This document shows, one piece after another, positions 55,675 to 64,000 of a DNA stretch of 64,000 nt (its first letter is position 1; each line of letters begins with the position of its first letter). The stretch is from positions 62,001-126,000 of the forward strand of contig NZ_PEBU01000003.1 in assembly GCF_002887595.1 (NCBI RefSeq), written 5' to 3'. The translations under genes and the position numbers were made by a program. This DNA is from Bowmanella denitrificans (lineage in GTDB: Bacteria > Pseudomonadota > Gammaproteobacteria > Enterobacterales > Alteromonadaceae). A model generated the notes under the pieces. It was not told the origin of the DNA and did no database searches. It saw only the letters and a program-made list of their open reading frames with translations.

Positions 55675-58056
55675 TCAGGGGTTAAGTAAAGCAGACGCTG
55701 CTACCTGGAAGCCCAGCGCCCGGTAGCTTTCGAACTGAGCCTCGTCAAACAACTGGTCTGCTGTGGTCTCATGGGGAAAATCAGGGTGCATACTGCGGTA
55801 GAAGGCCAGATAGGCATTGCGGTCAAACAGATAGTCATCGTCCCTGCCGGCAGAAGTGCGATACAGTTCCTGATTTAAGGTGGCGGCCAGATTGTAGTCA
55901 CCACCAAGATTGGATTTCAGATAAATCAGTTTGCCAATTCTGTTGTTCTGCGGGTTCTGCCAATCCTCGTGATAATAAATCGTGCCAATGGCATAGCGTT
56001 GTTCACCGGCACGCAGCTCATCCAGGCCATCCATTTGAATGCGAAAACCAAAATCAATTCTGGCCAGACGAATTACCTCGGCCAACCCACCAAAGGTGAG
56101 TCTGGTATCACATTCGCCATCACCGGCAATAATCAAGCGACACTGGCGGCGCAACAGCTCATAAATGCCGGTATTTTCAATATGGCCACCATCCGAGAGA
56201 TTCACAAAGGGTCGCTCGCTGCCTAAACGTTGCAGCATTTCCCGCAGCAAATATAAAGGGCCGGGCCGATACCAGACACTCACCTTATCGCCTTGCTTGT
56301 CGAGTCGCATGGGGTTGCGCAACCAATAGTTGAGGCGCACATTGAAAAAGGCAAACAGAAAGCCCAACCAGGGGTTGCCTACTCGCCCCATATTCGGTGC
56401 CACCGCAGCACCGGAAATGGCCATTGCCGTGCCAATATCCAGGTCCCGTTCGACCTTCTCAAGTTGTTCGGTAGGCACATAGCCACAACGCGGACCACCA
56501 CAAAAGAGCTTGCTGAAGACAAAAAAGCTGGCCCGTCTGCCATTCTTAAACAGCTGATTGTCTTTATCGCCCCAGTCCATATTCAGGGTCACGTTGAGCA
56601 AGTGATAAGGTTGATGGGTTTGCTTTAATTCGCTGAGCCTCGGCACCCACTGCCCCCGCCTGTTGGGGTCTGGCGCATCATCAGCGGCAGCTTGCGCCAC
56701 AAAGGCTTTGACCAGATGATCTTTATAATATTTGTGGATAGAGGTGGCATTGATATCCACAAACACCAGTGCATAAACAAAGGCCAGGCCGCCAAACACT
56801 AACACCCACTGCCAATGCCAACGCATCTGTATCATCAATTTGGCCACAAACAATACAGCCACCAGCAGTAAAAGCATCAGAATCAAAGCCGCCAGCAACA
56901 TGGCCATACTGGCCAGCTTGGCTTTGAGCCACACCAGCACCCTTTGCGCCAGAGCCGATTGCAGCAGACTGACCGAACCTAAACACGCCAGCCAATAATG
57001 CGGTTTGTGCAACCACTCCATCAACAGCGGCATAGATTCCAATGCCACCGCCGCTACAAAAATCAGAAAAAACGCCCGATATCTTTTCAGTCTGGCCATC
57101 CGGGCGCCGCGGCGGGTGTTTTCTGTCACTCCACGCCAAAAATCCCGAAAGTGCACTAACGGATAGCTGAAAAAATACCCCACAAGTAGCGCCAGCGCCA
57201 AAAGGCTCAGAGGAAAGCGCAGCAACACGCGCTGCTTCAGATCATAGACCCCTGCCGCCTCAGCCAACAACTGCTCAGCTAACCAGGGTTCCCAGGCAAA
57301 AACAAAATTACCAGTTGCACTTTGATAGTCTAACAGCACGAATAAACACAGGGCCGCTCCCAGCATTAGCGGGGCAATAGCCAGTAGGTTAATCAAAAAT
57401 CCACGCAACAGGATAAGCGGCGCAAACAGCAATTGTGCCCGCCCCTGTGGGGTCAGATAGCTGGCATAATTACGCAGATGTCGAAAACGGCTGTTCTCCA
57501 CCTGACCGGTTTGGTGCACAAAGGGAAATGGGTCCGCCCTATCCTGCTCGGACGTCGTGGAATCAATCATTGGGGATTCACCCAGACTTAGATTTTCCTG
57601 AATCGAGGTCGTCAGGTAAGTACCGATATAGCCACCGCCGGATACGGTGGACAGATAATCCATATAAGGAAATAAGCCCGCCCGCTGTACCGCCTGCATC
57701 ACTCCCAGATTAAAGGTGGAAGAACGAATTCCGCCTCCGGATAACGCCAGTCCAATCAGGCCTTGCCGTGGTTGGCATTGGTTTTCAGCCTCTTCGTGCT
57801 GCCAGGCAGGTTGCGTCTGTTCCAGTTCCGTCAGCACCCCGTCAAGCACTGGTGCAGCAACGAAACCGTTACTGGGAAAAATGCTCTCTGGCAGGCTCAG
57901 TTTGCTGGCATCGGCGTTAGCCTGTACGCCAAGATTGCGGCGACGCAGTGCAATCAGGTTAGCTTCTTCGACATAAACCTGGGCAAACTGGCCCTGAGTT
58001 GAATCCCCTACAGGTGTATCCCAGGCATTAGTGCTTGGCGTGCGGGACTGCGGCAT
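55675..58056 (-). CDS. Patatin-like phospholipase with membrane helices inserted between the catalytic residues
   Basis: 793 residues. The oxyanion-hole motif LSGGGIRSS is at 106-113, and the nucleophile Ser139 lies in STVSGGGYIG. The catalytic aspartate D622 is in LSDGGHIENTGIYELLRR. Between them, residues about 205-435 hold roughly six membrane helices, so the hydrolase is split across a membrane insert. The N-terminal 100 residues are soluble and unrecognised. It should cleave acyl chains of phospholipids at the membrane surface. The first G of GxSxG is Thr, as in the SGGGYIG subgroup. It is the first gene of a three-gene operon. Confidence 0.9.
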   Translation of the reverse strand: MPQSRTPSTNAWDTPVGDSTQGQFAQVYVEEANLIALRRRNLGVQANADASKLSLPESIFPSNGFVAAPVLDGVLTELEQTQPAWQHEEAENQCQPRQGLIGLALSGGGIRSSTFNLGVMQAVQRAGLFPYMDYLSTVSGGGYIGTYLTTSIQENLSLGESPMIDSTTSEQDRADPFPFVHQTGQVENSRFRHLRNYASYLTPQGRAQLLFAPLILLRGFLINLLAIAPLMLGAALCLFVLLDYQSATGNFVFAWEPWLAEQLLAEAAGVYDLKQRVLLRFPLSLLALALLVGYFFSYPLVHFRDFWRGVTENTRRGARMARLKRYRAFFLIFVAAVALESMPLLMEWLHKPHYWLACLGSVSLLQSALAQRVLVWLKAKLASMAMLLAALILMLLLLVAVLFVAKLMIQMRWHWQWVLVFGGLAFVYALVFVDINATSIHKYYKDHLVKAFVAQAAADDAPDPNRRGQWVPRLSELKQTHQPYHLLNVTLNMDWGDKDNQLFKNGRRASFFVFSKLFCGGPRCGYVPTEQLEKVERDLDIGTAMAISGAAVAPNMGRVGNPWLGFLFAFFNVRLNYWLRNPMRLDKQGDKVSVWYRPGPLYLLREMLQRLGSERPFVNLSDGGHIENTGIYELLRRQCRLIIAGDGECDTRLTFGGLAEVIRLARIDFGFRIQMDGLDELRAGEQRYAIGTIYYHEDWQNPQNNRIGKLIYLKSNLGGDYNLAATLNQELYRTSAGRDDDYLFDRNAYLAFYRSMHPDFPHETTADQLFDEAQFESYRALGFQVAASALLNP

Positions 58057-58350
58057 GTTACGAACCTTTTATTGTTTTTGTCTCCGTACTGCCTCACCGG
58101 AAAGCCATATTGGTTTCACACAGAGCTATGTAGCAACTGAGCTGAGTTTTCTGTTCAAATTCAGCCCCTAAGCATAAAAGGTAGTTTGAAAATGGTGGCT
58201 TGCCAGAGAATTTTTGTTTCAGATCAAAAAAGTACCTGAATTGCCCAGCCGCTTTAAACAGTCGGCAAAAAACTTAATCTGGAACAACTTTTCTGACATG
58301 CACAGCCGCTAACATCTGGCCATCTAAGTCATTCAGTCCAAGGAGACATC

Positions 58351-59418
58351 ATGGCCAGTCATTCCAAACACCGGGTATATATTCCCACTAACGCCAGATC
58401 CAACCAGTATCTGCTGGCAGAGATCAAAACCGACAACAGCTTTTATCAGCACTTTGACAGCGCCAAGTCCTGCTACGACAAACTGAGTCAGCGCTTCTTT
58501 GCCCTGGCCGATGCTGCGGGCCTTCATAATGTACATATGATCGCCAATGACAAATTGCCAGTGGTGCGCTATCACAATGAAGCTATGCATTTTCAAACCG
58601 CCAAGCAGATCCTGTTCTTCTATGATCCTGTGGTACATGAAGGGCAGAATCTATTCACCACAGCAGATTATCAGGCACGAAAAATCCGCCTGCTGTTTTT
58701 AGCCACAGGATCTGAGCTGCGTGCACATGCTGCCCAATTCCACCAACAGGTTATGAGCGTTATCAGCCAGCTTAAAGCCGAATTGCCTCAGACCGACAGC
58801 CAGATAAAAATCCGTGATCACCAGCATTTGTCCTATGACTTGTTCGCCCATGAAAAAGGTCATAAAGAAAGTTATGGGTACAAACTACGAGGCCTGTTTC
58901 CCAGATACAAAGCCAGACAGTGCGAACTGCCTCAGCAGCATTCTGCTATCAGCTATGTGACGCTGAGCCTGCCTATGACCAGGCAGCTAAAGCAGCAGTT
59001 TGAAGCCACCAGCAGCGAGCACTTTGCACCGCTTTATCTGGCGCTGGAAGAGCAGTTTTTAACTGCCACCCGCAATAAAAAATTGGATCGTCTGGCCATG
59101 GTTGCTAATGGTCTGACACCGCTGGTACGTAACAGCCAGGTGGATCAGTCTCAGCATAATGCCGAGCTGCAAAAAATCAGTTTTGATCCGGATGCGCCAG
59201 GCCAGCAGTTTGTCGCTTACTGGGACAATGACAACCTGGTGGAAACCGCCCACTTTATTATTGTCGCCGGTAAGGAAGACAATACCGAGTTTGGTTACGG
59301 ACACTTTATGAACCGGGTGGAAGAAGCGCTGGATGGCTTTGCCAAAAGTCTGGGTATTGATCCGCAGCGTACCGCGCTGACCTTACGCTTCCACCAGCAT
59401 ATCAGCTATATTGCCTGA
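58351..59418 (+). CDS. DUF3083-like protein of unknown function
   Basis: 355 residues, AAGGAG at ideal spacing before the ATG. The sequence (HRVYIPTNARSNQYLLAEIK, FHQQVMSVISQLKAELP, FGYGHFMNRVEEAL) matches, from memory, DUF3083, known mainly from Alteromonadales such as Shewanella. No catalytic motif, signal peptide or membrane segment is visible, so it is cytoplasmic. It is divergent from the patatin operon with a 294-nt shared upstream region in which I see no clear operator. It ends in a strong bidirectional terminator. Confidence 0.75.
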   Translation: MASHSKHRVYIPTNARSNQYLLAEIKTDNSFYQHFDSAKSCYDKLSQRFFALADAAGLHNVHMIANDKLPVVRYHNEAMHFQTAKQILFFYDPVVHEGQNLFTTADYQARKIRLLFLATGSELRAHAAQFHQQVMSVISQLKAELPQTDSQIKIRDHQHLSYDLFAHEKGHKESYGYKLRGLFPRYKARQCELPQQHSAISYVTLSLPMTRQLKQQFEATSSEHFAPLYLALEEQFLTATRNKKLDRLAMVANGLTPLVRNSQVDQSQHNAELQKISFDPDAPGQQFVAYWDNDNLVETAHFIIVAGKEDNTEFGYGHFMNRVEEALDGFAKSLGIDPQRTALTLRFHQHISYIA

Positions 59419-59427
59419 GCATAAACC

Positions 59428-59452
59428 TTCAGGGGCTTAGCAAGCCCCTGAA
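59428..59452. terminator. Bidirectional terminator
   Basis: TTCAGGGGCTT (59428-59438) and AAGCCCCTGAA (59442-59452) form a perfect 11-bp stem with a 3-nt loop, between the converging stops at 59418 and 59454. Confidence 0.85.
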
Positions 59453-59453
59453 T

Positions 59454-61097
59454 CTAATGACCAACGGGTCTAACAACCTCATTTAAGGTGCTAGATTGGT
59501 CACCGTCCTTGAGTGTCAGCCAGCGGCTTTCGTTACGGGCCAGACTATTATCTGACCAACCGGCAACGCGTTTTGATACCAGTTGAAATTTGGCATTCTG
59601 TAATACTGGTACACTCGGTACTTGCTGAAGCAGGTACCTCTCCAACGCTTTAATATGTTGAAAGCGGTGTTGTGGCTCGCTTCTGCATAATGCCAGTAGC
59701 TGCTCAATGTGCGCATCTGCCGTTGGATACAAAAGAGGCGCAAATTGCGGCAGGTAAATCTGCAACATGCCCAAAGGATCGCCATGATTAGTCTGCCAGA
59801 TTCGCCTGACCACCTGGAAGTCCCCTGCGTAGATACGCTTAACTACCTGACTAAAAGGTTGCTTGTTTAAGGTAAATTCAATCGGCAGCTCGGCCCAAAT
59901 CCGGATGGCCATCGCCGAATCCTTGATACTCAAATCCCGATCAGAGGTAAGCAACTCCAGTTTAAGTGGTTGCTGGTGGCTGTATCCGGCTTCACTCATA
60001 AGTTGCTTAGCCTGCGCCAGCATTTGCGGGTAGGTTTGGGCGGGCTCCGGCTCCGAAGGGTAATCGGCTTGCTCTGGCACCAGGCCAAACATGGCCTGTT
60101 CCCCTTTTTGCCGCATATTCACCATAAGTTGACGATCCATAGCCAGATTCAGTGCCTGACGAACCCGAATATCAGTAAGGCCTTCTACCTGTGGGTTTAA
60201 ATAAAACATCAACAACGCATTGTTTAATTGTCGAATGACCCTGTATCCCGCCATGCGCCCGGCGCTTTGTAGCTGATAATACGCCAGATCAGTGGCAATG
60301 TCGGCCTGGGTTTGGGCAATGTAACGGCCCATGCTTAAATTTGCTGGCAAAATTTCATAGCGAACATGCTCAATACCCACTTCCTCGGCTGCATGATAAA
60401 GAGGGTTTTTGGTCAACTGGATTAAGTGCGGGCTAAAGCTTTGCAAAGTATAAGGGCCGTTACTGACAAATGGCCGCTTTGCCACCCATTCATCCCCCAT
60501 ATGCTTGTATAAATGGCTGGGAACGGGCATGGCTTCAGTGTCAGTCAGCCAGTAAAGCAGCTCGCCCGTTGCTGCAGACAAACGTATTTCCAGTTCAGTC
60601 TCTGACAAGGCGAACATGCCCGGCATTTTAGCCTTGCTATCTGCTGGTTGACTTACCAATCCTGATCTAAACAACATAGGGGTACCTTGGCCTCCTTGCA
60701 AAATTCGCTGGTACGCCAGTGCATAATCTTCTGCAATTAATGGTTGCCCGTCGGACCACCTGGCGTCCTTGCGTAGGAAAAAGCGATAAACCTGACCGTC
60801 TTCACTAACTTGCCAGTGCGAAGCGGTGTCCGCCACCACCCTACCCTTGGGATCAAGCCGGACTAATCCGGCAAAAAGCTCAATGGCTAATAAACTGTCG
60901 TTGGTGGTTTTATGCTGCTGCGGGTCTAACGAGCCAGGTAAATTGGATAGTCCCCTTCTTAATGTCCGGTTGTCATCAGGCTGCCCCTGCAAAGCAAACG
61001 CGGCTGGGGATGCAAGTAATACAGTTGCAAGCCCCCATGTTAAAAAGGGCATTATTGAACCACGCCAGAATGTCAAAACCTTGCCTGCACTATTCAC
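59454..61097 (-). CDS. Oligopeptide-type ABC transporter solute-binding protein (SBP_bac_5)
   Basis: 547 residues. The start is taken as GTG at 61097, because it gives a signal peptide with a basic n-region (K6, R12) before PFLTWGLATVLLASPAAFA. An ATG at 61052 is the alternative but leaves an uncharged n-region. The mature protein has the family 5 pattern: LRRGLSNLPGSLDPQQHKTTND, DGQVYRFFLRKDARWSDGQPLIAEDYALAYQRIL, and VRQALNLAMDRQLM. It binds peptides or similar solutes in the periplasm. No permease or ATPase genes are adjacent, so it is an orphan. Confidence 0.92.
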   Translation of the reverse strand: MNSAGKVLTFWRGSIMPFLTWGLATVLLASPAAFALQGQPDDNRTLRRGLSNLPGSLDPQQHKTTNDSLLAIELFAGLVRLDPKGRVVADTASHWQVSEDGQVYRFFLRKDARWSDGQPLIAEDYALAYQRILQGGQGTPMLFRSGLVSQPADSKAKMPGMFALSETELEIRLSAATGELLYWLTDTEAMPVPSHLYKHMGDEWVAKRPFVSNGPYTLQSFSPHLIQLTKNPLYHAAEEVGIEHVRYEILPANLSMGRYIAQTQADIATDLAYYQLQSAGRMAGYRVIRQLNNALLMFYLNPQVEGLTDIRVRQALNLAMDRQLMVNMRQKGEQAMFGLVPEQADYPSEPEPAQTYPQMLAQAKQLMSEAGYSHQQPLKLELLTSDRDLSIKDSAMAIRIWAELPIEFTLNKQPFSQVVKRIYAGDFQVVRRIWQTNHGDPLGMLQIYLPQFAPLLYPTADAHIEQLLALCRSEPQHRFQHIKALERYLLQQVPSVPVLQNAKFQLVSKRVAGWSDNSLARNESRWLTLKDGDQSSTLNEVVRPVGH

Positions 61098-61165
61098 TAC
61101 AACTCTGGATAATTTGATTCGCTGTTATCAGTGATAAGCATAGCTGCAGAACAGTAAACAAAAAA

Positions 61166-61864
61166 TCAAGCGCTCTGCATCAGCTCTTCTATCTGTTTAG
61201 GCACCTGCGGCAGAAACGCCTTTGCCAGTGCAGCCACCGCCTCAAAAGCCTGGGCTTTGGACGCCTCATGTCGTGAATCGGCAAATTCCTGGAATTGCAC
61301 CTGCACGTCATCCACCTGCTCTACCCCCAGATAATGGCTTAAGGTACGAATATGGGTAGTTAAGTGATTCATATGCTCACGCACACCACCCGGCTCAAAG
61401 CCAAATTCCCCGGTAGAGGATACCAACACCAGGCGCTTTCCGGAAAAAATCGGGGCCAGTGGAAAGTCGCCACGTTGCAAGTCAAAACTGAAGGTTTTGT
61501 TCACCCGAATAACCTGATCAAACCAGGCCTTCAGGGCCGCTGGCATACCGTAGTTATACATAGGGGTGGAGATCAGTAACAAGTCTGCCCAATGCAACTC
61601 ATCTATCAGGCTGTCAGACAGGGCCAGTGCCTGTTGCATTTCAGGCGTACGCTTGGTTTCTGGTGTAAAACAGGCTGCCAGCCAGGCTTCGTCAATAAAA
61701 GCCGGGGGGATTTTGCCCACATCTCTCAATTTCACTTCAAAGTGAACTTTATTCACCTTAAGTTCAGACAAAAAGTGATTAGCTAACTGTCTTGAAATTG
61801 ACCTGTAGCTGAGTCGCTCATGGCTATCGCCCCTGACACTGGCATCTAATCTTAGAATTTTCAT
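61166..61864 (-). CDS. azoR: FMN-dependent NADH-azoreductase-like flavodoxin-fold oxidoreductase
   Basis: 232 residues. The flavodoxin fold begins MKILRLDASVRGDSHERLSYRSISRQLA. The FMN-binding PMYNYGMPAALKAWFDQVIRVNKTF at about 97-121 is the AzoR signature. It reduces quinones and azo compounds with NADH, protecting against thiol or quinone stress. It is about 30 residues longer than E. coli AzoR. A LysR regulator is divergent with a 110-nt gap and probably controls it. Confidence 0.92.
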   Translation of the reverse strand: MKILRLDASVRGDSHERLSYRSISRQLANHFLSELKVNKVHFEVKLRDVGKIPPAFIDEAWLAACFTPETKRTPEMQQALALSDSLIDELHWADLLLISTPMYNYGMPAALKAWFDQVIRVNKTFSFDLQRGDFPLAPIFSGKRLVLVSSTGEFGFEPGGVREHMNHLTTHIRTLSHYLGVEQVDDVQVQFQEFADSRHEASKAQAFEAVAALAKAFLPQVPKQIEELMQSA

Positions 61865-61948
61865 TGCTTTTGCTCCGTTAGTTCAAATTAACAGGGCTTA
61901 TCTTGCAAATTTTTGTTGCCTCTGACAAAAGATGCTTTTTACACTTAA

Positions 61949-61965
61949 GATGAAATTTATTCATC
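61949..61965. promoter_or_regulatory. Candidate LysR-type operator in the azoR/LysR intergenic region
   Basis: GATGAA (61949-61954) and TTCATC (61960-61965) form a perfect 6-bp inverted repeat with a 5-nt spacer, a spacing of the sort bound by LysR dimers. It ends 9 nt before the regulator ATG, which would suit autorepression and control of azoR. Confidence 0.5.
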
Positions 61966-61974
61966 CATAAGAAA

Positions 61975-62814
61975 ATGTCAGACTTTCCTTCACTTAACAG
62001 CTTACGGGTTTTCGACGTAGCCGCCCGTCACCTCAGCTTTAAACTGGCTGCCGACGAGTTGCACCTGACACCCACCGCGGTATCGCATCAGATTCGTAAT
62101 CTGGAGGCCTGGTTGGGCGTGACACTATTTAGCCGGCAGGTTCGCCAGGTTGCACTAACCGAATCCGGTATCCGTTTGGCTAAGGTCACTCGCGCCAGCC
62201 TGCACGCCATTGGTCAGACGCTTCAGGAATTGAAGGGGCAAAGTCAGGGGCTGGTGATACGTTGCACTTCGTCATTTGCCGCGCTCTGGCTGCTGCCCCG
62301 AATGGCAGAGATGCAGGCTTTATTACCCGATACGCCAATAGAAATACGCAGTGGCGAACAACTGGAGCCATCGCTGTCAGTCAGTACTCTGGCGATCAGA
62401 TTTGGGTTGGTAGCAAACCAGGCTCAGCCCGTTACCCATGAACATTTCAACCTGTATGGCACGGCAAGCCAACTTGCCAGGTTCGAGGCCGGGCAGGATT
62501 GCCCCATATTTTTACCAAGATGGAAAAACACCAGCTTGCCAGCCGCCCCATGGCAAACTTATTGCCAACAACTAGCCGGCTCTCCTGGCCACATAAACCT
62601 GACATATTTTGATCAAGAGCTGTTTGCCATTCAGCAGGCTCAGGCCGGGCTGGGTCTGGTGTTTAGCGGCCAGACCCTGATAAAGGGCGCCGCACAACTT
62701 AAGCCGTTAGCTGATGGCAAGCCTGTCGGCTCTGGTTTGGGATATTATCTGCAAGGCCAAGTTCCAAGCGGTATCTCGCCAGTTCTGTCCTGGTTGACTC
62801 AGGCGCTGGCATAG
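61975..62814 (+). CDS. LysR-family transcriptional regulator (GcvA-like subgroup)
   Basis: 279 residues. The N-terminal HTH reads SLNSLRVFDVAARHLSFKLAADELHLTPTAVSHQIRNLEAWLGVTLFSR, the GcvA-type form, followed by the substrate-binding domain (LVIRCTSSFAALWLLPRM). It lies divergent to azoR and has a candidate operator directly upstream. It probably responds to quinones, azo compounds or oxidative stress through azoR, by analogy with similar pairs. Confidence 0.93.
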   Translation: MSDFPSLNSLRVFDVAARHLSFKLAADELHLTPTAVSHQIRNLEAWLGVTLFSRQVRQVALTESGIRLAKVTRASLHAIGQTLQELKGQSQGLVIRCTSSFAALWLLPRMAEMQALLPDTPIEIRSGEQLEPSLSVSTLAIRFGLVANQAQPVTHEHFNLYGTASQLARFEAGQDCPIFLPRWKNTSLPAAPWQTYCQQLAGSPGHINLTYFDQELFAIQQAQAGLGLVFSGQTLIKGAAQLKPLADGKPVGSGLGYYLQGQVPSGISPVLSWLTQALA

Positions 62815-62892
62815 CTGGGATCTGTCGCCATTGTCCTAAACCATGCTCAGTTGTCTGCTTATTCTGAGCATATTGATACTTAAGGATAGTGC

Positions 62893-63024
62893 TCTGCAGC
62901 TCCTCATTGCTGTGCAAATGACGACCAGGTGGTTGCTTAACCTCTATGATGTCTGGAATCTGCAGCTCCTCATTGCTGTGCAAATGACGACCAGGTGGTT
63001 GCTTAACCTCTATGATGTCTGGAA
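62893..63024. repeat. Perfect tandem duplication of a 66-bp unit
   Basis: The 66-bp unit at 62893-62958 is repeated without a single difference at 62959-63024. It lies between the LysR stop (62814) and the convergent GFA stop (63044). Because 66 is a multiple of three, open frames cross it on both strands, but none is a credible gene. It contains no palindrome of note beyond short ones. The rest of the 229-nt gap is featureless to me. Confidence 0.97.
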
Positions 63025-63043
63025 ATGACTGAGCGAAGTGGAT

Positions 63044-63451
63044 TCAGGGCTGGCGCTCATAAACAGGAACATCAGCGGGTAAGGTAAACCAGTCCTGCTT
63101 TTCACTCACCCATACATGGGCGGTTGGCTGGATAAGCCGGGTATCGGATAGATTAGACGGCTTCAACTTAATAATATCCGGCTCTTCTGGATTAAAGTGA
63201 TACAGCCGATTGCCGCAGGTTGGGCAGAACATTGCGCCATTAATATTGCCGCTATCGGCCTTACGCTGCCACTTTTGCATCTGACCTTGAAATTCCACAT
63301 CTTTGGCCTTCACTACCGCAGTAATGCTGAATGCGCTGGTCGAGAGCTTCTGACATTCCTTGCAATGACAAGCCACCACCATCAGCGGTGCCGCGTTAAG
63401 CTGATAGGTTACCTCGCCACATTGGCAGGCACCGGCTATCGGATATTCCAT
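63044..63451 (-). CDS. GFA-family (glutathione-dependent formaldehyde-activating-like) protein
   Basis: 135 residues. Two zinc sites: CQCGEV at 9-14 with CHCKEC at 28-33, and CPTCG near 76-80, the complete GFA set. The family is named for a formaldehyde-activating enzyme, but most members are uncharacterised and that activity should not be assumed. The length is normal. It is a single-gene unit, 93 nt after the DUF3592-like gene start-side neighbour. Confidence 0.9.
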   Translation of the reverse strand: MEYPIAGACQCGEVTYQLNAAPLMVVACHCKECQKLSTSAFSITAVVKAKDVEFQGQMQKWQRKADSGNINGAMFCPTCGNRLYHFNPEEPDIIKLKPSNLSDTRLIQPTAHVWVSEKQDWFTLPADVPVYERQP

Positions 63452-63544
63452 ACAGTTCCCTGTGAGCTGAGCTTGGCATCGACATCAAGCCATTGAATAT
63501 TCAGGGCAATCTAACAAAGCCGAATGACCCCTGACAAGGTGAAT

Positions 63545-63994
63545 TCAGCGAAACACTCGGATCAGAAGATAAGCGGCACCGACAAACAAACTTCCCAGCA
63601 CCAGCATCCCGATATGGCCCGCCCATAACGCAGCTAAGTTTACCAGTTTTGCCTGTTCTGGCGCCTGAGCCTGATAAGCCAGCCTAACCTGCTGGCCGGT
63701 TTGTAGCTCGGCTTCCCACAATCCGTAATCATGCACAACCAACACTGTCTCGCCACTTGCCAGTGTCAGGCGAATCAGTGCGCTATTCACCAGAGTACGG
63801 GAGCGCCTGGCAGTGCTGCCAATCTCCTGATAATGCTGGCGAATGTCTTCTACTGTGCCCACACCATATCTGGCGCCGCTTAGAAACTGACTGGTGTCCA
63901 GCATATCGTCAATGGCTAAGTACAAAAGCAAACTCCCGGTAGCTGCAAATACCAGAGCGCCAAACAGCAAGGGTATCGGCAGTTTTAGTGACAT
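63545..63994 (-). CDS. DUF3592-like membrane protein
   Basis: 149 residues. Two membrane helices at about 9-30 and 124-146 flank a beta-rich domain with GVGTVEDIRQHYQE and a VHDYGLWEAELQTGQQVRLAY strand pattern. This layout fits DUF3592, whose function is unknown. The ATG at 63994 is 7 nt from the window edge, so no upstream signal can be seen. The gene appears complete. Confidence 0.72.
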   Translation of the reverse strand: MSLKLPIPLLFGALVFAATGSLLLYLAIDDMLDTSQFLSGARYGVGTVEDIRQHYQEIGSTARRSRTLVNSALIRLTLASGETVLVVHDYGLWEAELQTGQQVRLAYQAQAPEQAKLVNLAALWAGHIGMLVLGSLFVGAAYLLIRVFR

Positions 63995-64000
63995 AGGGGG

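Noticed and set aside
62699-62983. 94-codon minus-strand frame through the 66-bp repeat and into the LysR gene
   Set aside because: It lies largely antisense to the LysR coding region, its repeated segment is simply the duplicated DNA, and there is no ribosome-binding site or recognisable domain.
62893-63024. Possible CRISPR array
   Set aside because: Only two units, directly abutting with no spacer, and the unit is 66 bp.
1-64000. Transfer RNA, ribosomal RNA, integrase, transposase or prophage genes
   Set aside because: None was recognised anywhere in the window on either strand.

Overview
The window looks like a chromosomal segment of a marine-type gammaproteobacterium, most likely in the Alteromonadales (Alteromonadaceae-like). 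Grounds: the comEC-msbA-lpxK-ycaR-kdsB order typical of gammaproteobacteria, a recC-recB-recD operon, abundant TonB-dependent receptors, PEP-CTERM proteins, and families resembling DUF6058 and DUF3083 that are common in Shewanella/Alteromonas relatives. Base composition looks close to 50% G+C. I saw no rRNA, tRNA, CRISPR array, prophage, transposase or integrase. Nothing here looks like a recent large island. No gap between genes exceeds about 300 bases.

Layout. 1-4.5 kb: a truncated TonB-dependent receptor, a class III aminotransferase upstream of it on the same strand, and a divergent LysR regulator. 4.5-7 kb: an unrecognised membrane protein, a YdgJ-like oxidoreductase and a heptanucleotide tandem repeat. 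7-9.1 kb: a three-gene set (NIPSNAP-like, ABM monooxygenase-like, DUF6058-like) divergent from an ArsR-type regulator, with a 16-bp perfect palindrome between them. 9.1-13.1 kb: a very large polytopic sensor-like protein that overlaps the ArsR gene tail to tail. 13.3-17.5 kb: an RND efflux pump (adaptor and permease). 17.7-21.5 kb: a DASS transporter, a NagZ homologue that has lost its catalytic residues, and two paralogous PilZ proteins. 21.7-28.4 kb: SDR, kdsB, ycaR, lpxK, msbA and comEC, i.e. lipid A/Kdo supply and lipid A flipping plus DNA uptake. 28.4-29.1 kb: a five-hairpin intergenic cluster and a DUF2062 gene. 29.2-37.9 kb: recD, recB, recC.

38-43.5 kb: two TonB-dependent receptors, each with a Fur-box-like site upstream, the second clearly of siderophore type. 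43.7-49.6 kb: PPK2, an EamA-type exporter, an AraC regulator with a VOC protein, an LprI-like exported protein, a Cache-type chemoreceptor and YaeR. 49.8-51.6 kb: two tandem PEP-CTERM paralogues. 51.6-53.8 kb: an M1 aminopeptidase lipoprotein and a 57-residue membrane miniprotein. 53.8-58.1 kb: a tight three-gene operon made of a membrane-inserted patatin phospholipase, a 119-residue protein and a 508-residue protein with a peptidoglycan-binding-like segment. 58.3-64 kb: a DUF3083-like protein, an oligopeptide-type solute-binding protein, azoreductase with a divergent LysR, a perfect 66-bp tandem duplication, a GFA protein and a DUF3592-like protein.

The best candidates for something undescribed are the patatin three-gene operon, the pseudo-NagZ coupled to a DASS transporter, the 1345-residue sensor-like protein, and the ArsR-palindrome-monooxygenase module. 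Each is argued separately; none is proven by sequence reading alone.
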